Of a DNA stretch of 64,000 bases, positions 24,575 through 33,520 are shown in pieces. Location: NCBI RefSeq assembly GCF_000716445.1, contig NZ_JNWK01000017.1, positions 124,001 through 188,000 of the forward strand, written 5' to 3'. The DNA comes from Streptomyces wedmorensis. Its GTDB lineage: Bacteria; Actinomycetota; Actinomycetes; Streptomycetales; Streptomycetaceae. Every line of letters begins with the position of its first letter. Positions within the stretch are counted from its first letter, which is position 1. The translations under genes were made by a program, and so were the position numbers. The notes under the pieces were generated by a model. That model made no database searches. It was not told the origin of the DNA and worked only from the letters and a program-made list of their open reading frames with translations.

Positions 24575-25333
24575 CTACTTCTTGCCCTGGTTCTTGACCG
24601 CTTCGATGGCGGCGGCGGCGGCGTCGGGGTCGAGGTAGGTGCCGCCGGGGTTGAGGGGCTTGAAGTTCTCGTCGAGCTCGTAGGAGAGGGGGATGCCGGT
24701 GGGGATGTTGAGGCCGGCGATGTCGGCGTCGGAGATGCCGTCGAGGTGCTTGACGAGGGCGCGGAGGCTGTTGCCGTGGGCGGCGACGAGGACCGTGCGG
24801 CCGGCGAGGAGGTCCGGGACGATGTTGTCGTACCAGTACGGGAGCATCCGCTCGACGACGTCCTTGAGGCACTCGGTCTGCGGGCGCAGCTCCGGGGGGA
24901 TCGTCGCGTAGCGGGCGTCGTGGGCCTGCGAGTACTCGCTGTCGTCGGAGAGCGCCGGCGGCGGGGTGTCGTAGGAGCGGCGCCACAGCATGAACTGCTC
25001 CTCGCCGAACTCGGCGAGGGTCTGGGCCTTGTCCTTGCCCTGGAGGGCGCCGTAGTGGCGCTCGTTCAGACGCCAGGAGCGGTTGACCGGGATCCAGTGG
25101 CGGTCGGCCGACTCGAGGGCGAGCTGCGCGGTGCGGATGGCGCGCTTCTGGAGGGAGGTGTGCAGCACGTCGGGGAGCAGGCCGGCGTCCTTGAGCAGCT
25201 CGCCGCCGCGCGTCGCCTCCTTCTCACCCTTCGCGGTGAGGTTCACGTCCACCCAACCGGTGAACAGATTCTTCTCGTTCCACTCGCTCTCGCCGTGGCG
25301 GAGGAGGATCAGCTTGTACGGTGCGTCGGCCAT
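24575..25333 (-). CDS. gpmA: 2,3-bisphosphoglycerate-dependent phosphoglycerate mutase
   Basis: This glycolytic enzyme interconverts 3- and 2-phosphoglycerate. The phosphohistidine motif [10 protein letters not shown] is at about residues 9-18, with [14 protein letters not shown] and the second histidine in [15 protein letters not shown]; these define the dPGM family. The 252 residues fit. The ATG at 25333 gives [15 protein letters not shown]. The last codons (Gln-Gly-Lys-Lys) coincide with the attachment core, so the two insertions have left the protein unchanged while replacing the stop codon base and the terminator. Confidence 0.96.
   Translation of the reverse strand: MADAPYKLILLRHGESEWNEKNLFTGWVDVNLTAKGEKEATRGGELLKDAGLLPDVLHTSLQKRAIRTAQLALESADRHWIPVNRSWRLNERHYGALQGKDKAQTLAEFGEEQFMLWRRSYDTPPPALSDDSEYSQAHDARYATIPPELRPQTECLKDVVERMLPYWYDNIVPDLLAGRTVLVAAHGNSLRALVKHLDGISDADIAGLNIPTGIPLSYELDENFKPLNPGGTYLDPDAAAAAIEAVKNQGKK
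24576..24590. other. Attachment site copy 3 (right end, inside the mutase gene)
   Basis: TACTTCTTGCCCTGG forms the last codons of the mutase gene. Sequence to the right is chromosomal and sequence to the left is element DNA. Confidence 0.85.
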
Positions 25334-25458
25334 GCGTACGAGCCTAATCGACCGCTGACGATTGACGCGCGTCGTCAATCCGTTGGCGTCCGGCGTATGA
25401 GATGCGTAAGTTACGAGAGCCGCAAGCAGGGCTTACGTACAGCAGGGGACCGCCACAC

Positions 25459-26835
25459 ATGACCATCGCTTCGCTCAGACGATCAGCCCGTACGACCGTG
25501 TCCGGTTTCCCCGAGGGCTTCTGGTGGCTCTGGCTGTCGACCTTGGTCAATCGGACCGGGGCTTTCGTCCTGACGTTCCTCTCCCTCTACCTGACGGTCG
25601 AGCTCGGGCACTCCGCGTGGTTCGCCGGTCTCGTCGTCGCCCTCCACGGCCTCGGCGGCGTCGCCGGTTCGCCGCTCGGCGGCGCGCTCACCGACCGCTG
25701 GGGCCGGCGCCCCACGATGATCACGATGCACCTGGCGGCCGCCGCGTGCGCCGCAGCGCTGGCCTTCGTCACCAGTGCCTGGGGCATCGCCGCGATCGTG
25801 CTCCTCATGGGCGTCGCCATGCAGGCCGTCCGGCCCTCCATCAACGCCGCCATCGCCGACATGGTCCCCGCCCACGAGGTGCGCCGGGCGTACGCCCTCA
25901 ACTACTGGGCCCTCAACCTCGGCTTCGCCATCGCCGCGATCGGCGGCGGCGCCGCGGCCTTCCTCGGCTACCGCACCCTCTTCGTCGTCGACGCCGTCGC
26001 CACCACGCTGTGCGCCGTCATCGTCTTCCTCCGCCTCCAGGAGACCCGCCCCGAGGGCCGCACCGACACGGCGGGCGAGCCGGTCGCCGAGGAGAAGGTC
26101 AGCATGCTGACCGTGCTGCGCGACGCGCCGTTCCGCACGCTGGTGCTGCTCAACCTCCTCGTCTGCCTCGTCTTCACCGCCCCGTGGATCGGTCTGCCCC
26201 TGACGATGGCCGGCCAGGGCCTGGCCCCGTCCGCGTACGGCGTCGTCATCGCCGTGAACGGCATCGTGATCGTCGGCTTCCAGCTGCTCGTCAACAAGCT
26301 GACCGACAAGCGCTCCCCGGTCGTCCTGCTGAGCCTCTCGTCCCTCCTCTTCGCGCTGGGCACGGGTGCCACCGCGCTCGCCGGCTCCTCCGTCGCCTTC
26401 GCCGCGACCGTGGTCGTCTGGACCGTCGGCGAGATGATCCACGTCCCGACGAACGCCGCCGCCACCGCCCGTCTCGCCCCCGAGCACGCCCGGGGCCGCT
26501 ACCAGGGCGTGATGGGCATGTCCTGGGCCGTCGCCGGTTTCGTGGCCCCGATCGGCGCCGGCGCGATCGTCGACGGCCCCGGCCCCGACGTCCTGTGGGT
26601 CGCGACGGCCACGATCGGTGTCGTCGCCGCCGTCGGCTACTTCATCCGGCTGCGGAAGGCGCTCGCCGAGGAGCCGGAGGAGACCACGGACCTCACCGAC
26701 CTCACCGACCTCCCGGAGCACAGGGATCTCGCCGACCTCCCGGAGCTCACCGACCTCCTGGAGCTCCCTCGTCTCACGGATCTCACGGAGGCCGAGGGCA
26801 AGGACACCGGGAAGTCGCCCTCCGTCAGCTCCTGA
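25459..26835 (+). CDS. MFS transporter with acidic Leu-Thr-Asp repeat tail
   Basis: The major facilitator protein is predicted to have about 12 transmembrane helices. It carries the motif A-type loop GGALTDRWGRRPTMIT and the central loop after helix 6 (LQETRPEGRTDTAGEP). The ATG at 25459 has AGGGGA upstream. Substrate is unknown; drug or metabolite export is typical. The C-terminal ~50 residues are odd: repeated LTDL/LADL/ELTDL units (DLTDLTDLPEHRDLADLPE), encoded by short direct DNA repeats and predicted to be cytoplasmic. It converges on the MBL-fold gene with only one base between the stops. Confidence 0.88.
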   Translation: MTIASLRRSARTTVSGFPEGFWWLWLSTLVNRTGAFVLTFLSLYLTVELGHSAWFAGLVVALHGLGGVAGSPLGGALTDRWGRRPTMITMHLAAAACAAALAFVTSAWGIAAIVLLMGVAMQAVRPSINAAIADMVPAHEVRRAYALNYWALNLGFAIAAIGGGAAAFLGYRTLFVVDAVATTLCAVIVFLRLQETRPEGRTDTAGEPVAEEKVSMLTVLRDAPFRTLVLLNLLVCLVFTAPWIGLPLTMAGQGLAPSAYGVVIAVNGIVIVGFQLLVNKLTDKRSPVVLLSLSSLLFALGTGATALAGSSVAFAATVVVWTVGEMIHVPTNAAATARLAPEHARGRYQGVMGMSWAVAGFVAPIGAGAIVDGPGPDVLWVATATIGVVAAVGYFIRLRKALAEEPEETTDLTDLTDLPEHRDLADLPELTDLLELPRLTDLTEAEGKDTGKSPSVSS

Positions 26836-26836
26836 G

Positions 26837-27751
26837 TCACCCGGCGGCGCGGGCCGCCCACCCGGCCACGGCGAAGCCCTCCCCCTGCCTGCGCACTTCG
26901 GCGGCGCCCGCTCCGCCGAAGTGGGCGGGGACGACCAGTTCCCGCTCGTCCGCCGCCCTTTCGAGGATCCGGCGGCGACTGGTCGCGGCCTGGGCGGCGT
27001 TCAGGCAGAAGCAGCTGGCGTGCGCCGGGTGGAGGATCTGCACGGGGCTGTGGAGGAGGTCTCCGACGAAGACCGCGCGGTCGGTCCCGGAGGCGAGCCG
27101 CAGGACGGCGGAGCCGGGCGTGTGTCCGGGCGCGGACTCCAGGACGAGGTTCTCGTCGATGCGGTGGGTCCCGTCCCAGAGCGTGACCAGACCCGCGCGG
27201 TGCACGGGCGCCACGCTGTCCTGGTAGACGAGCCGGTCCTCCTCCTGGAGGCCGCCGCCGTACGCGTTCTCGGGGCCGAAGTGGAAGTCGTCGGCGGCCG
27301 GGAGGAGGTACCGGGCGTTCGGGAACGTCGGCACCCACTCCCCTCCTCCGTCGTACGTGTTCCAGCCGACGTGGTCCGCGTGCAGATGCGTGTTGACGAC
27401 GAGGTCGACGTCCTCGGGCCGGATGCCCGCCCGCTCCAGACGGCCGGGGAAGTCGTCCCGCCGGCGGTGGAAGTGCGGCGAGTGCGGCCGCTCGCGCCCG
27501 TCGCCGACACCGGTGTCCACCAGGACGGTCCGGCCCCCGCTGCGCAGCACCCAGCTCTGCAGCGCCATCACCGCGTGGTCGGTGTCCGGCGCCCAGTGGT
27601 CCGGGGCCAGCCACTCCTCGTTGTCCTTCCAGACCTCCGCTCCGGCGTCCGGAACGAGGGTGCGGGCGGGCGCGAACGGCCCCTGCCACTCGACGATCCG
27701 GGTGATCTCGACGTCCCCCAGGACGATGCTCTGTGCGCTCTCGTTCGTCAT
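26837..27751 (-). CDS. MBL-fold metallo-hydrolase
   Basis: A metallo-beta-lactamase-fold hydrolase with the metal motif HxHxDH (NTHLHADHVGWN), a second His in SAPGHTPGSAVL, an Asp in VFVGDLLHSP and a final His in VVPAHFGG, so both zinc sites can be built. The 304 residues resemble lactonase-like or quorum-quenching and general MBL hydrolases; the substrate cannot be fixed. The ATG at 27751 is close to the divergent araC-type gene (27860), which may regulate it. Confidence 0.88.
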   Translation of the reverse strand: MTNESAQSIVLGDVEITRIVEWQGPFAPARTLVPDAGAEVWKDNEEWLAPDHWAPDTDHAVMALQSWVLRSGGRTVLVDTGVGDGRERPHSPHFHRRRDDFPGRLERAGIRPEDVDLVVNTHLHADHVGWNTYDGGGEWVPTFPNARYLLPAADDFHFGPENAYGGGLQEEDRLVYQDSVAPVHRAGLVTLWDGTHRIDENLVLESAPGHTPGSAVLRLASGTDRAVFVGDLLHSPVQILHPAHASCFCLNAAQAATSRRRILERAADERELVVPAHFGGAGAAEVRRQGEGFAVAGWAARAAG

Positions 27752-27859
27752 GTGATCGACAGTAGGGAGGGGTGATCGAGCCCCTCAATGCTCCTTCCAC
27801 TCCTCTGGATGCGCGAGAAGCTCACCGTGGGTGCCGTGGCCGCGGGTACGCTCCCGGCC

Positions 27860-28789
27860 ATGGTGGACGTGGTGAGCGACGCGATCTCGGCCGTACGCGT
27901 CGGGCAGCCCTTCTCCGACCGGGTACGGGTCGGCGGCCGCTGGTGCGCGCGGCTCGACCCGTACGACGGGGCCGGCTTCCACATCGTCCTGCGGGGCACC
28001 TGCTGGCTGCTGCCCGACGGCGGCGAACCGGTCGTGCTCGGCCCCGGTGACGCGGTGCTGCTCCCGCACGGCACCGGGCACGTCATCGCCGACGCGCCGG
28101 CGGACGCGGCGACGGTGGCACGGGCGGTGTCCTTCGCCCGGTGGGCCGGCGAGAGCCTCCCGCGGCCGCCCCGAGCGGACGGCGGCGGGCGCGAGGTCGA
28201 GATGCTCTGCGGCAAGTACCGGCTCGACCGCAGCCACGCGCACCCGCTGCTCGCGGAGCTCCCGCCGCTGGTCCACCTGCCGGGCCACGCCGAAGGCGCC
28301 CCCGAGCTCCGGGCCGCCATCGGCCTCCTGGGGGGAGAGCTGGACGCACGGCGGCCGGGCGCCTCCCTCGCGCTCCCCAGCCTGCTCGACCTGCTGTTCG
28401 TCTACATGATCCGGTCCTGGATGGCCGAGAGCACGACCGGAGGGTGGCCGGCGGTCCTGGGCGACCCGGTGGCCGCCGCGGCGCTGCGGGCGCTGCACTC
28501 CGACCCGGCCGCCCCGTGGACCGTGGACCGGCTCGCGGCCGAGGCGGGCGTCTCCCGGCCCACCCTGGCCCGCCGGTTCACCGCCCTCGTGGGCAGGCCC
28601 CCGATGGCGTACCTCACCTGGTGGCGGCTGACCCGCGCCGCCGCCCTGCTCCGGGACACCCGGGAGCCGCTGGCCACCGTCGCCCGCCGCGTCGGCTACG
28701 CCTCGCCGTACGCCCTCTCGCACGCCTTCCGCCGCGAGTTCGGCACCACACCGGGCCGGTACCGGAACGACCTCGTCGCCTCGGGCTGA
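27860..28789 (+). CDS. AraC-family regulator with cupin sensor domain
   Basis: The N-terminal cupin (about residues 10-110: FSDRVRVGGRWCARLDPYDGAGFHIVLRG, VLGPGDAVLLPHGTGHVI) is the AraC_binding_2/cupin_6 type. The C-terminal ~100 residues contain two helix-turn-helix units (VDRLAAEAGVSRPTLARRFTALVG and VARRVGYASPYALSHAFRREFG). I start at the ATG at 27860 (MVDVVSDAISAVRVGQPF), where family similarity begins; the frame is open back to 27788. It is divergent from the MBL-fold gene, its likely target. The last codons and stop are duplicated downstream. Confidence 0.88.
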   Translation: MVDVVSDAISAVRVGQPFSDRVRVGGRWCARLDPYDGAGFHIVLRGTCWLLPDGGEPVVLGPGDAVLLPHGTGHVIADAPADAATVARAVSFARWAGESLPRPPRADGGGREVEMLCGKYRLDRSHAHPLLAELPPLVHLPGHAEGAPELRAAIGLLGGELDARRPGASLALPSLLDLLFVYMIRSWMAESTTGGWPAVLGDPVAAAALRALHSDPAAPWTVDRLAAEAGVSRPTLARRFTALVGRPPMAYLTWWRLTRAAALLRDTREPLATVARRVGYASPYALSHAFRREFGTTPGRYRNDLVASG

Positions 28790-28880
28790 GCGCGCGTGCC
28801 GTGCCGGTACGGCCCCGTCGCCTCGGGCTGAGCGCGCGTGCCGTGCCGGTACGGCCCCGTCACCTCGGCCTGAGCGCGCG
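28775..28880. repeat. 42-bp tandem repeats spanning the araC-type stop codon
   Basis: Copies start at 28775, 28817 and 28859 (the last partial). The first includes the final codons and TGA of the gene, so the 3' end with its stop has been copied downstream. The second copy is nearly identical to the first, implying recent slippage. Confidence 0.85.
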
Positions 28881-28957
28881 CTGCGCCTCGTACAGGTTCC
28901 GCGGGCGGGGCAGTCGGCCCCTTCGGGAAGAGGCCGGTTCGGGGTTTCGAACTCGGG

Positions 28958-29452
28958 TCAGTTCGCGGGCTTCTGGGTCAGGTTCTTGAACGCGTCGAGG
29001 TTGCGGGTCGACTCGCCGCGCGAGACCCGCCACTCGTACTCGCGCCGGATCGCCGAGGCGAAGCCCAGCTCCAGCAGGGTGTTGAAGTCGCCGTCCGACG
29101 CCTCCAGGACCGAGCCGAGCAGCCGGTCCAGCTCGTCGGGGGTGACGGCGGAGAGAGGCAGCTTGCCGGCCAGGTAGACGTCGCCGAGGCCGTCGACCGC
29201 GTAACCCACCCCGTACAGCTTGAGGTTGCGTTCGAGGAGCCAGCGGTGGACGCCCGCCTCGTTCTCGTCGGGGTGGCGGATCACGAAGGCGTTCAGCGAG
29301 AGGGAGTGGCGCCCCACCCGGAGCGAGAGCGTGGTGAACAGCTTGCGCGTGCCCGGGAGTTTCACGACGTACGAGCCGGGCTCCGGGGACTCCCACTCCA
29401 GCTCGGCGTCGTTGAACGTGTCCTCGATGATCCGCCGAACGTCCTCAGCCAT
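28958..29452 (-). CDS. YbjN-domain protein
   Basis: The 164-residue protein has the YbjN fold, related to type III secretion chaperone-like proteins: [58 protein letters not shown] and the [21 protein letters not shown] block. It is cytoplasmic, with no signal peptide. Its ATG lies inside the end of mshA (8-base overlap), so the two are translationally coupled. The pairing with mshA is conserved in actinobacteria as I recall, but the role is not established. Confidence 0.88.
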   Translation of the reverse strand: MAEDVRRIIEDTFNDAELEWESPEPGSYVVKLPGTRKLFTTLSLRVGRHSLSLNAFVIRHPDENEAGVHRWLLERNLKLYGVGYAVDGLGDVYLAGKLPLSAVTPDELDRLLGSVLEASDGDFNTLLELGFASAIRREYEWRVSRGESTRNLDAFKNLTQKPAN

Positions 29453-30812
29453 GGTGCGAGCGTACGCGACGGCGGTTCTCGCGCAGCCGGTGGTCGTGCA
29501 TGGCGGCCGTGTACACGTCCGCCGTGCCCGAGGCCGCCGTGTCCCAGCCGAAGGAGCCGGCGTGCCGGGCCGCCGCCGCGCCCATCCGGGCCGACAGCTC
29601 CGGGTCCGCCGCGAACCGGCCGAGCGCGCGGGCGTAGTCCGCCGGGTCGTGGCCCTGCACGAGGAAGCCGGTCACGTCGTCCCTCACGGCGACGGGCAGA
29701 CCGCCGACCGCCGCCGCGACGACCGGGGTGCCGGCCGCCTGCGCCTCGATCGCGACGAGCCCGAAGGACTCGCTGTACGAGGGCATGACGAGGACGCTGG
29801 CCGCGCGGAACCAGTCCGCGAGCCGGTCCTGCCCGACCGGCGGGTGGAAGCGCACGACGTCCGCGATGCCGAGCCGGGCGGCCAGCTTCTGCAGCTGCTC
29901 CGGCTTGGCCAGACCGCTGCCGCTGGGCCCGCCGACCACCGGGACGACCATGCGGGAGCGCAGCGAGGGGTCCCGGTCCAGGAGCTGGGCGGCCGCGCGC
30001 AGCAGGATGTCCGGGGCCTTCAGCGGCTGTATCCGGCCGGCGAAGACCGGGATGAAGGCGTCCTGGGGGAGGCCGAGCCGGGCGCGGGCGGCGGCCCGGC
30101 CGTCGGCGGGGCGGAAGTGGTCGAGGTTCACGCCCGGGTGGACGACGGCGATCTTGCCGGGGTCGGCGTCGTAGAAGCGGGAGAGTTCGTCGGCTTCCTC
30201 GGCCGTGTTCGCGATCAGCCGGTCGGCGGCGGAGACGATCTGGGTCTCGCCGATGACCCGTGCGGCGGGTTCGGGCGTGTCGCCCTCGGCGAGCGCCGCG
30301 TTCTTGACCTTCGCCATGGTGTGCATGGCGTGGACGAGCGGGACGCCCCAGCGCTCGGCGGCCAGCCAGCCGACGTGGCCGGAGAGCCAGTAGTGGGAGT
30401 GGACGAGGTCGTAGTGCCCGGGGCGGTGCCCCGCCCACGCCTGCATCACGCCATGGGTGAAGGCGCAGAGCTGGGCCGGCAGCTCCTCCTTGGCCAGACC
30501 CTCGTACGGGCCCGCGTCCACGTGCCGTACGAGCACACCGGGGGTGAGTTCGACGACCGGCGCGAGCCCGCCGGTGGTGGCCCGGGTGAAGATCTCCACC
30601 TCGATGTCGATGGCGGCGAGCCGCTTGGCCAGCTCGACGATGTAGACGTTCATGCCGCCCGCGTCGCCGGTGCCCGGCTGGTGCAGCGGTGAGGTGTGGA
30701 CGCTGAGCATGGCCACCCGCCGCGGGGTGCGGTTCCGGCCGGGGAGCCGGAGCCTGGTCGGCGCCGGATGCCGGTGCCGGGTGCCGGCGAACCGGGACAC
30801 GTACTGGCTCAC
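29445..30812 (-). CDS. mshA: D-inositol-3-phosphate glycosyltransferase
   Basis: This GT4 glycosyltransferase starts mycothiol synthesis by joining N-acetylglucosamine from UDP-GlcNAc to inositol 3-phosphate. The signatures are clear: the N-terminal [25 protein letters not shown], the inositol-phosphate binding region ([29 protein letters not shown]), and the nucleotide-sugar E-x7-E segment ([17 protein letters not shown]). The GTG at 30812 has GGAAGGA upstream and gives 455 residues, the usual size. Mycothiol is the actinobacterial redox thiol; mshD at 62744 completes the same pathway. Confidence 0.96.
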   Translation of the reverse strand: MSQYVSRFAGTRHRHPAPTRLRLPGRNRTPRRVAMLSVHTSPLHQPGTGDAGGMNVYIVELAKRLAAIDIEVEIFTRATTGGLAPVVELTPGVLVRHVDAGPYEGLAKEELPAQLCAFTHGVMQAWAGHRPGHYDLVHSHYWLSGHVGWLAAERWGVPLVHAMHTMAKVKNAALAEGDTPEPAARVIGETQIVSAADRLIANTAEEADELSRFYDADPGKIAVVHPGVNLDHFRPADGRAAARARLGLPQDAFIPVFAGRIQPLKAPDILLRAAAQLLDRDPSLRSRMVVPVVGGPSGSGLAKPEQLQKLAARLGIADVVRFHPPVGQDRLADWFRAASVLVMPSYSESFGLVAIEAQAAGTPVVAAAVGGLPVAVRDDVTGFLVQGHDPADYARALGRFAADPELSARMGAAAARHAGSFGWDTAASGTADVYTAAMHDHRLRENRRRVRSHHG

Positions 30813-31162
30813 GTCGGCGGTCCTTCCGCTCGGGGGGCTGAGCTGGCGGGCTGAGCTGGGGTGGAGCTGGATCGAGCTGGGTGGAGCCGGGCCGCTCCGG
30901 GTCCGGCCGGGTCGATCCGGGGTGGAACCGGGCCGATCCGGGTCGAGCCCTTCTCGGGCACGACTCCAGGAGGGCGTGCTACGTCCTCCAGCCGCGACAA
31001 CACCGGAATGGCCCCTTTCATTTCCGGAGGCGGGGGCGTTTTGCCAATTCGTTGCCGGGACGGACACCGGACGGACACCAGGACGGACACCGGGACGGAC
31101 ACCGGGCCGCCGCCCGAACGGTCGGCCACGGACCCCCTCCGCACACCCCGTACGCTCATGAC
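30813..31162. repeat. Intergenic region with short tandem repeats (mshA - methyltransferase)
   Basis: The 350-base divergent region holds degenerate GAGCTGG/CCGATCCGGGT units at 30835-30955 and four copies of a GGACGGACACC unit (12-bp period) at 31058-31111. No gene is supported. It should contain the mshA promoter (around 30990-31045, less GC-rich) and that of the methyltransferase gene. Confidence 0.55.
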
Positions 31163-31957
31163 ATGGCCCCGCGCACCACCCGCCCCGTCGGCACACCGAC
31201 CCGCGGGACCACCAACCCCAACCGGCTGCGCCGCATGGACCGCTGGATCGCCGCCGTCCACGGCCCCGCCCTGCGCCGCTCCCCCGAGCCGCCGCTCGCC
31301 GTCGACCTCGGGTACGGCGCCGCCCCCTGGACCGCCGTCGAACTCCTCGCCCGGCTGCGCACCGCCGACCCCCGCACCCGGCTGTACGGCATCGAGATCG
31401 AACCGGCCCGCGTCGAGGCCGCGAAGCCGTACGAGCACGAGGGCCTCGCCTTCGTGCACGGCGGCTTCGAGGTGCCGGTGCCCGGCCGGGTCGCCCTGAT
31501 CCGGGCGGCGAACGTGCTGCGCCAGTACGACGAGGAGCAGGTCGCGGCCGTATGGGCGCGGCTCCGCGGGAGGCTCGCGCCCGGCGGGCTGCTCGTGGAG
31601 GGCACCTGCGACGAGATCGGGCGCCGGCACGTGTGGGTGGCGCTCGACGCCGACGGGCCCCGCACGGTGACCTTCGCGACCCGGCTCGGCTCGCTCGAAC
31701 GGCCCTCGGACCTGGCGGAGCGGCTGCCGAAGGCGCTGATCCACCGCAACGTGCCCGGCGAACCGGTGCACGCCTTCCTGCGGGACTTCGACCGCGCGTG
31801 GGCCGCGGCCGCCCCGTACGCCTCGCTCGGTGCGCGTCAGCGGTGGATCCGCTCCGTCCGCGACCTGGCCGCCGACTGGCCCCTCGCGGACGGGCCCCGC
31901 CGGTGGCGGCAGGGCGAGGTGACGGTGCGGTGGGAGGCGCTGGCGCCGCGCGGGTGA
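31163..31957 (+). CDS. Class I SAM-dependent methyltransferase-like protein
   Basis: The Rossmann core shows motif I as [21 protein letters not shown], an acidic residue at the end of strand 2 ([13 protein letters not shown]) and the following strands ([32 protein letters not shown]). The 264 residues are typical of a stand-alone small-molecule methyltransferase; the acceptor is unknown. The ATG at 31163 is the first reasonable start. It is divergent from mshA. The gene's 3' end is partially duplicated immediately downstream. Confidence 0.8.
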   Translation: MAPRTTRPVGTPTRGTTNPNRLRRMDRWIAAVHGPALRRSPEPPLAVDLGYGAAPWTAVELLARLRTADPRTRLYGIEIEPARVEAAKPYEHEGLAFVHGGFEVPVPGRVALIRAANVLRQYDEEQVAAVWARLRGRLAPGGLLVEGTCDEIGRRHVWVALDADGPRTVTFATRLGSLERPSDLAERLPKALIHRNVPGEPVHAFLRDFDRAWAAAAPYASLGARQRWIRSVRDLAADWPLADGPRRWRQGEVTVRWEALAPRG

Positions 31958-31991
31958 CGGCGTGAGGCCGCCGGCGCCGCGCGGGTGACGG
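31942..31991. repeat. 19-bp duplication of the methyltransferase 3' end
   Basis: GGCGCCGCGCGGGTGACGG, including the stop codon, occurs at 31942 and again at 31973 (period 31). The remainder of 31958-32231 holds no gene; the part just before 32231 is comparatively AT-rich and probably carries the NlpC/P60 promoter. Confidence 0.8.
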
Positions 31992-32231
31992 AGGGTCGGC
32001 GACCGGCGGATTCACCGCGGATCCGCTCCGGAAGCCTTCGAATTCCCCAACTCCCGTCGAATTTCCCGTACGTCGGGAACGTCACGCGCGCATCAGCCGT
32101 CCCCCCTGGGGGGAACGGGCCCGACAGGCCCCGGTTTCCCCTGTTGCTTTCCGGTTTCGCATGGCACTATCGCCAAGGTCACCGACAAGTTACTGACGGT
32201 AAATCAGATTTGGCCACTCGAGGGGGAGCTC

Positions 32232-33281
32232 GTGAACCGACGCCGCCACGCCACTGCCGCGATCACCCTGATCTGCGCCCTGACCGTGCTGGCCTCGCCC
32301 GCGCTCACCCTCCAGGCGTCCGCCTCGCCGCTCCCGCCTCCGCCGCCGAAGAAGAGCCTGGAGGAAGTACGCAAGGAGATAGAGGTCCTGTACCGGCAGG
32401 CCGCCGCCGCCACCGACGCGTACAACCTCGCCGAGGAGAAGACGAAGGAGCAGTCCGCCGAGATCGTCCAGGTCGCCCAGCTGATCGTGGCCGGCCGCAC
32501 GAAGATCGAGGCCCTCAAGGCCAGGGCGGGCGCCGCCGCCCGCGCCCAGTACCGCAACGGCGGGCTGCCCGACGGCGCCCAGCTCGTGCTCACCGACGAC
32601 CCTCAGCTCTTCCTCGACACCGCGGGCCGGCTCAAGGCCGGGGCGAAGGCCACCACCGACCTCCTCGGCGAAATGAACCGCACCCAGGCCCAGTTGGACG
32701 TCTACGCCAAGGACGCCGGCGAGAACTGGACCAAGCTGGAGGCCAACCGCGTCCGGCAGGCCAAGGCCAAGCAGGAGATCACCGACAAGATCGCCGCGGC
32801 CAAGAAGCTGGAGTCCGAGCTCGCCGCCGAGGAGCGGGAGCGACTGCGCCGCCTCGAGGAGCAGGCGCAGTACCGCGCTCAGACGACCTGGCTCGGCACC
32901 GGTGTCCTCGCCGGTCTGAAGGCCGACACGACGCCCGAGGCCAAGCGGGCGATCGCGTTCGCGACGGCCCAGATCGGCAAGCCGTACGAGTGGGGCGCCG
33001 AGGGGCCGAGCACGTTCGACTGCTCCGGGCTGACCCAGAGCGCCTGGAACGCGGGCGGCCTGGACATCCCGCGCACCTCCCAGGAGCAGTGGCGGCTCCT
33101 TCCGCGCGTGGACATCAAGGACATGCGCCCCGGCGACCTGATCGTCTACTTCAAGGACGCCAGCCACATCGGCATGTACGTCGGGAACGGGGCGATCGTG
33201 CACGCGCCGCGCCCCGGCCGGAACGTGACCCTCGCGGGCGCGGGCTCGATGGAGATCCTGGGCGTCGTCCGCCCGGTGTGA
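32232..33281 (+). CDS. Secreted NlpC/P60 peptidoglycan endopeptidase
   Basis: This 349-residue cell-wall hydrolase has a Sec signal peptide (about residues 1-31), a long coiled-coil stalk (about 40-215, rich in Lys/Glu/Ala) and a C-terminal NlpC/P60 domain. The catalytic triad is visible: Cys264 (TFDCSGLTQ), His312 (SHIGMYVG) and His324 (VHAPRPG). It should cut peptide cross-links in peptidoglycan, like RipA-type and SwlA-type enzymes. The GTG start follows GAGGGGGAG. Upstream I could not recognise a c-di-AMP riboswitch, which often precedes such genes. Confidence 0.94.
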   Translation: MNRRRHATAAITLICALTVLASPALTLQASASPLPPPPPKKSLEEVRKEIEVLYRQAAAATDAYNLAEEKTKEQSAEIVQVAQLIVAGRTKIEALKARAGAAARAQYRNGGLPDGAQLVLTDDPQLFLDTAGRLKAGAKATTDLLGEMNRTQAQLDVYAKDAGENWTKLEANRVRQAKAKQEITDKIAAAKKLESELAAEERERLRRLEEQAQYRAQTTWLGTGVLAGLKADTTPEAKRAIAFATAQIGKPYEWGAEGPSTFDCSGLTQSAWNAGGLDIPRTSQEQWRLLPRVDIKDMRPGDLIVYFKDASHIGMYVGNGAIVHAPRPGRNVTLAGAGSMEILGVVRPV

Positions 33282-33520
33282 CGTAGCGCACCCGCGCCGG
33301 AGGACGGCGGGGCGTGACCTTTCTCATTGCCGTCGAGGCCTCCCGCGCGGGTGGCGGGGGCAAGTACCTCCCCATCCGCGGCATATGCCAACGCCGCCAC
33401 GGGCGCCCACTCCTCGATCACCATTCCGCTGCGCACCGCCCTACCGCTATGGTCCGGGACGGGCGGGACGCCACCCGGCGCCCTGCGCACCCTCGGGGGG
33501 AGGGAAGGAAACCCGGACCG

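Larger units (their letters stand above)
14208..24590. mobile_element. Integrative element at the 3' end of the mutase gene (10.4 kb)
   Basis: It is bounded by cores at 14208 and 24576. Gene order: hypothetical (15358), P-loop kinase and GntR regulator (minus strand), then rightward a sigma/GntR fusion, HNH nuclease, helicase-like ATPase, AlpA-type excisionase, tyrosine integrase and Fic protein. The first three rightward genes overlap by four bases each. I find no FtsK/TraB-type transfer gene, relaxase, RepSA-type initiator or capsid gene. Recombination restores the mutase reading frame exactly (stop TAG supplied by the element) and provides a new terminator. Confidence 0.85.

Noticed and set aside
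14208..24590. Classical actinomycete integrative conjugative element (pSAM2-like)
   Set aside because: GntR, Xis and Int fit, but I could not find a TraB/FtsK translocase, Spd genes or a RepSA or Prim-Pol initiator.
24390..24986. Coding frame running from fic into the mutase gene on the minus strand
   Set aside because: It crosses the attachment site and lies out of frame with the clear mutase coding sequence.
31958..32231. c-di-AMP (ydaO) riboswitch before the NlpC/P60 gene
   Set aside because: Such switches often precede cell-wall hydrolase genes in Streptomyces, but I could not identify the conserved core in this leader.
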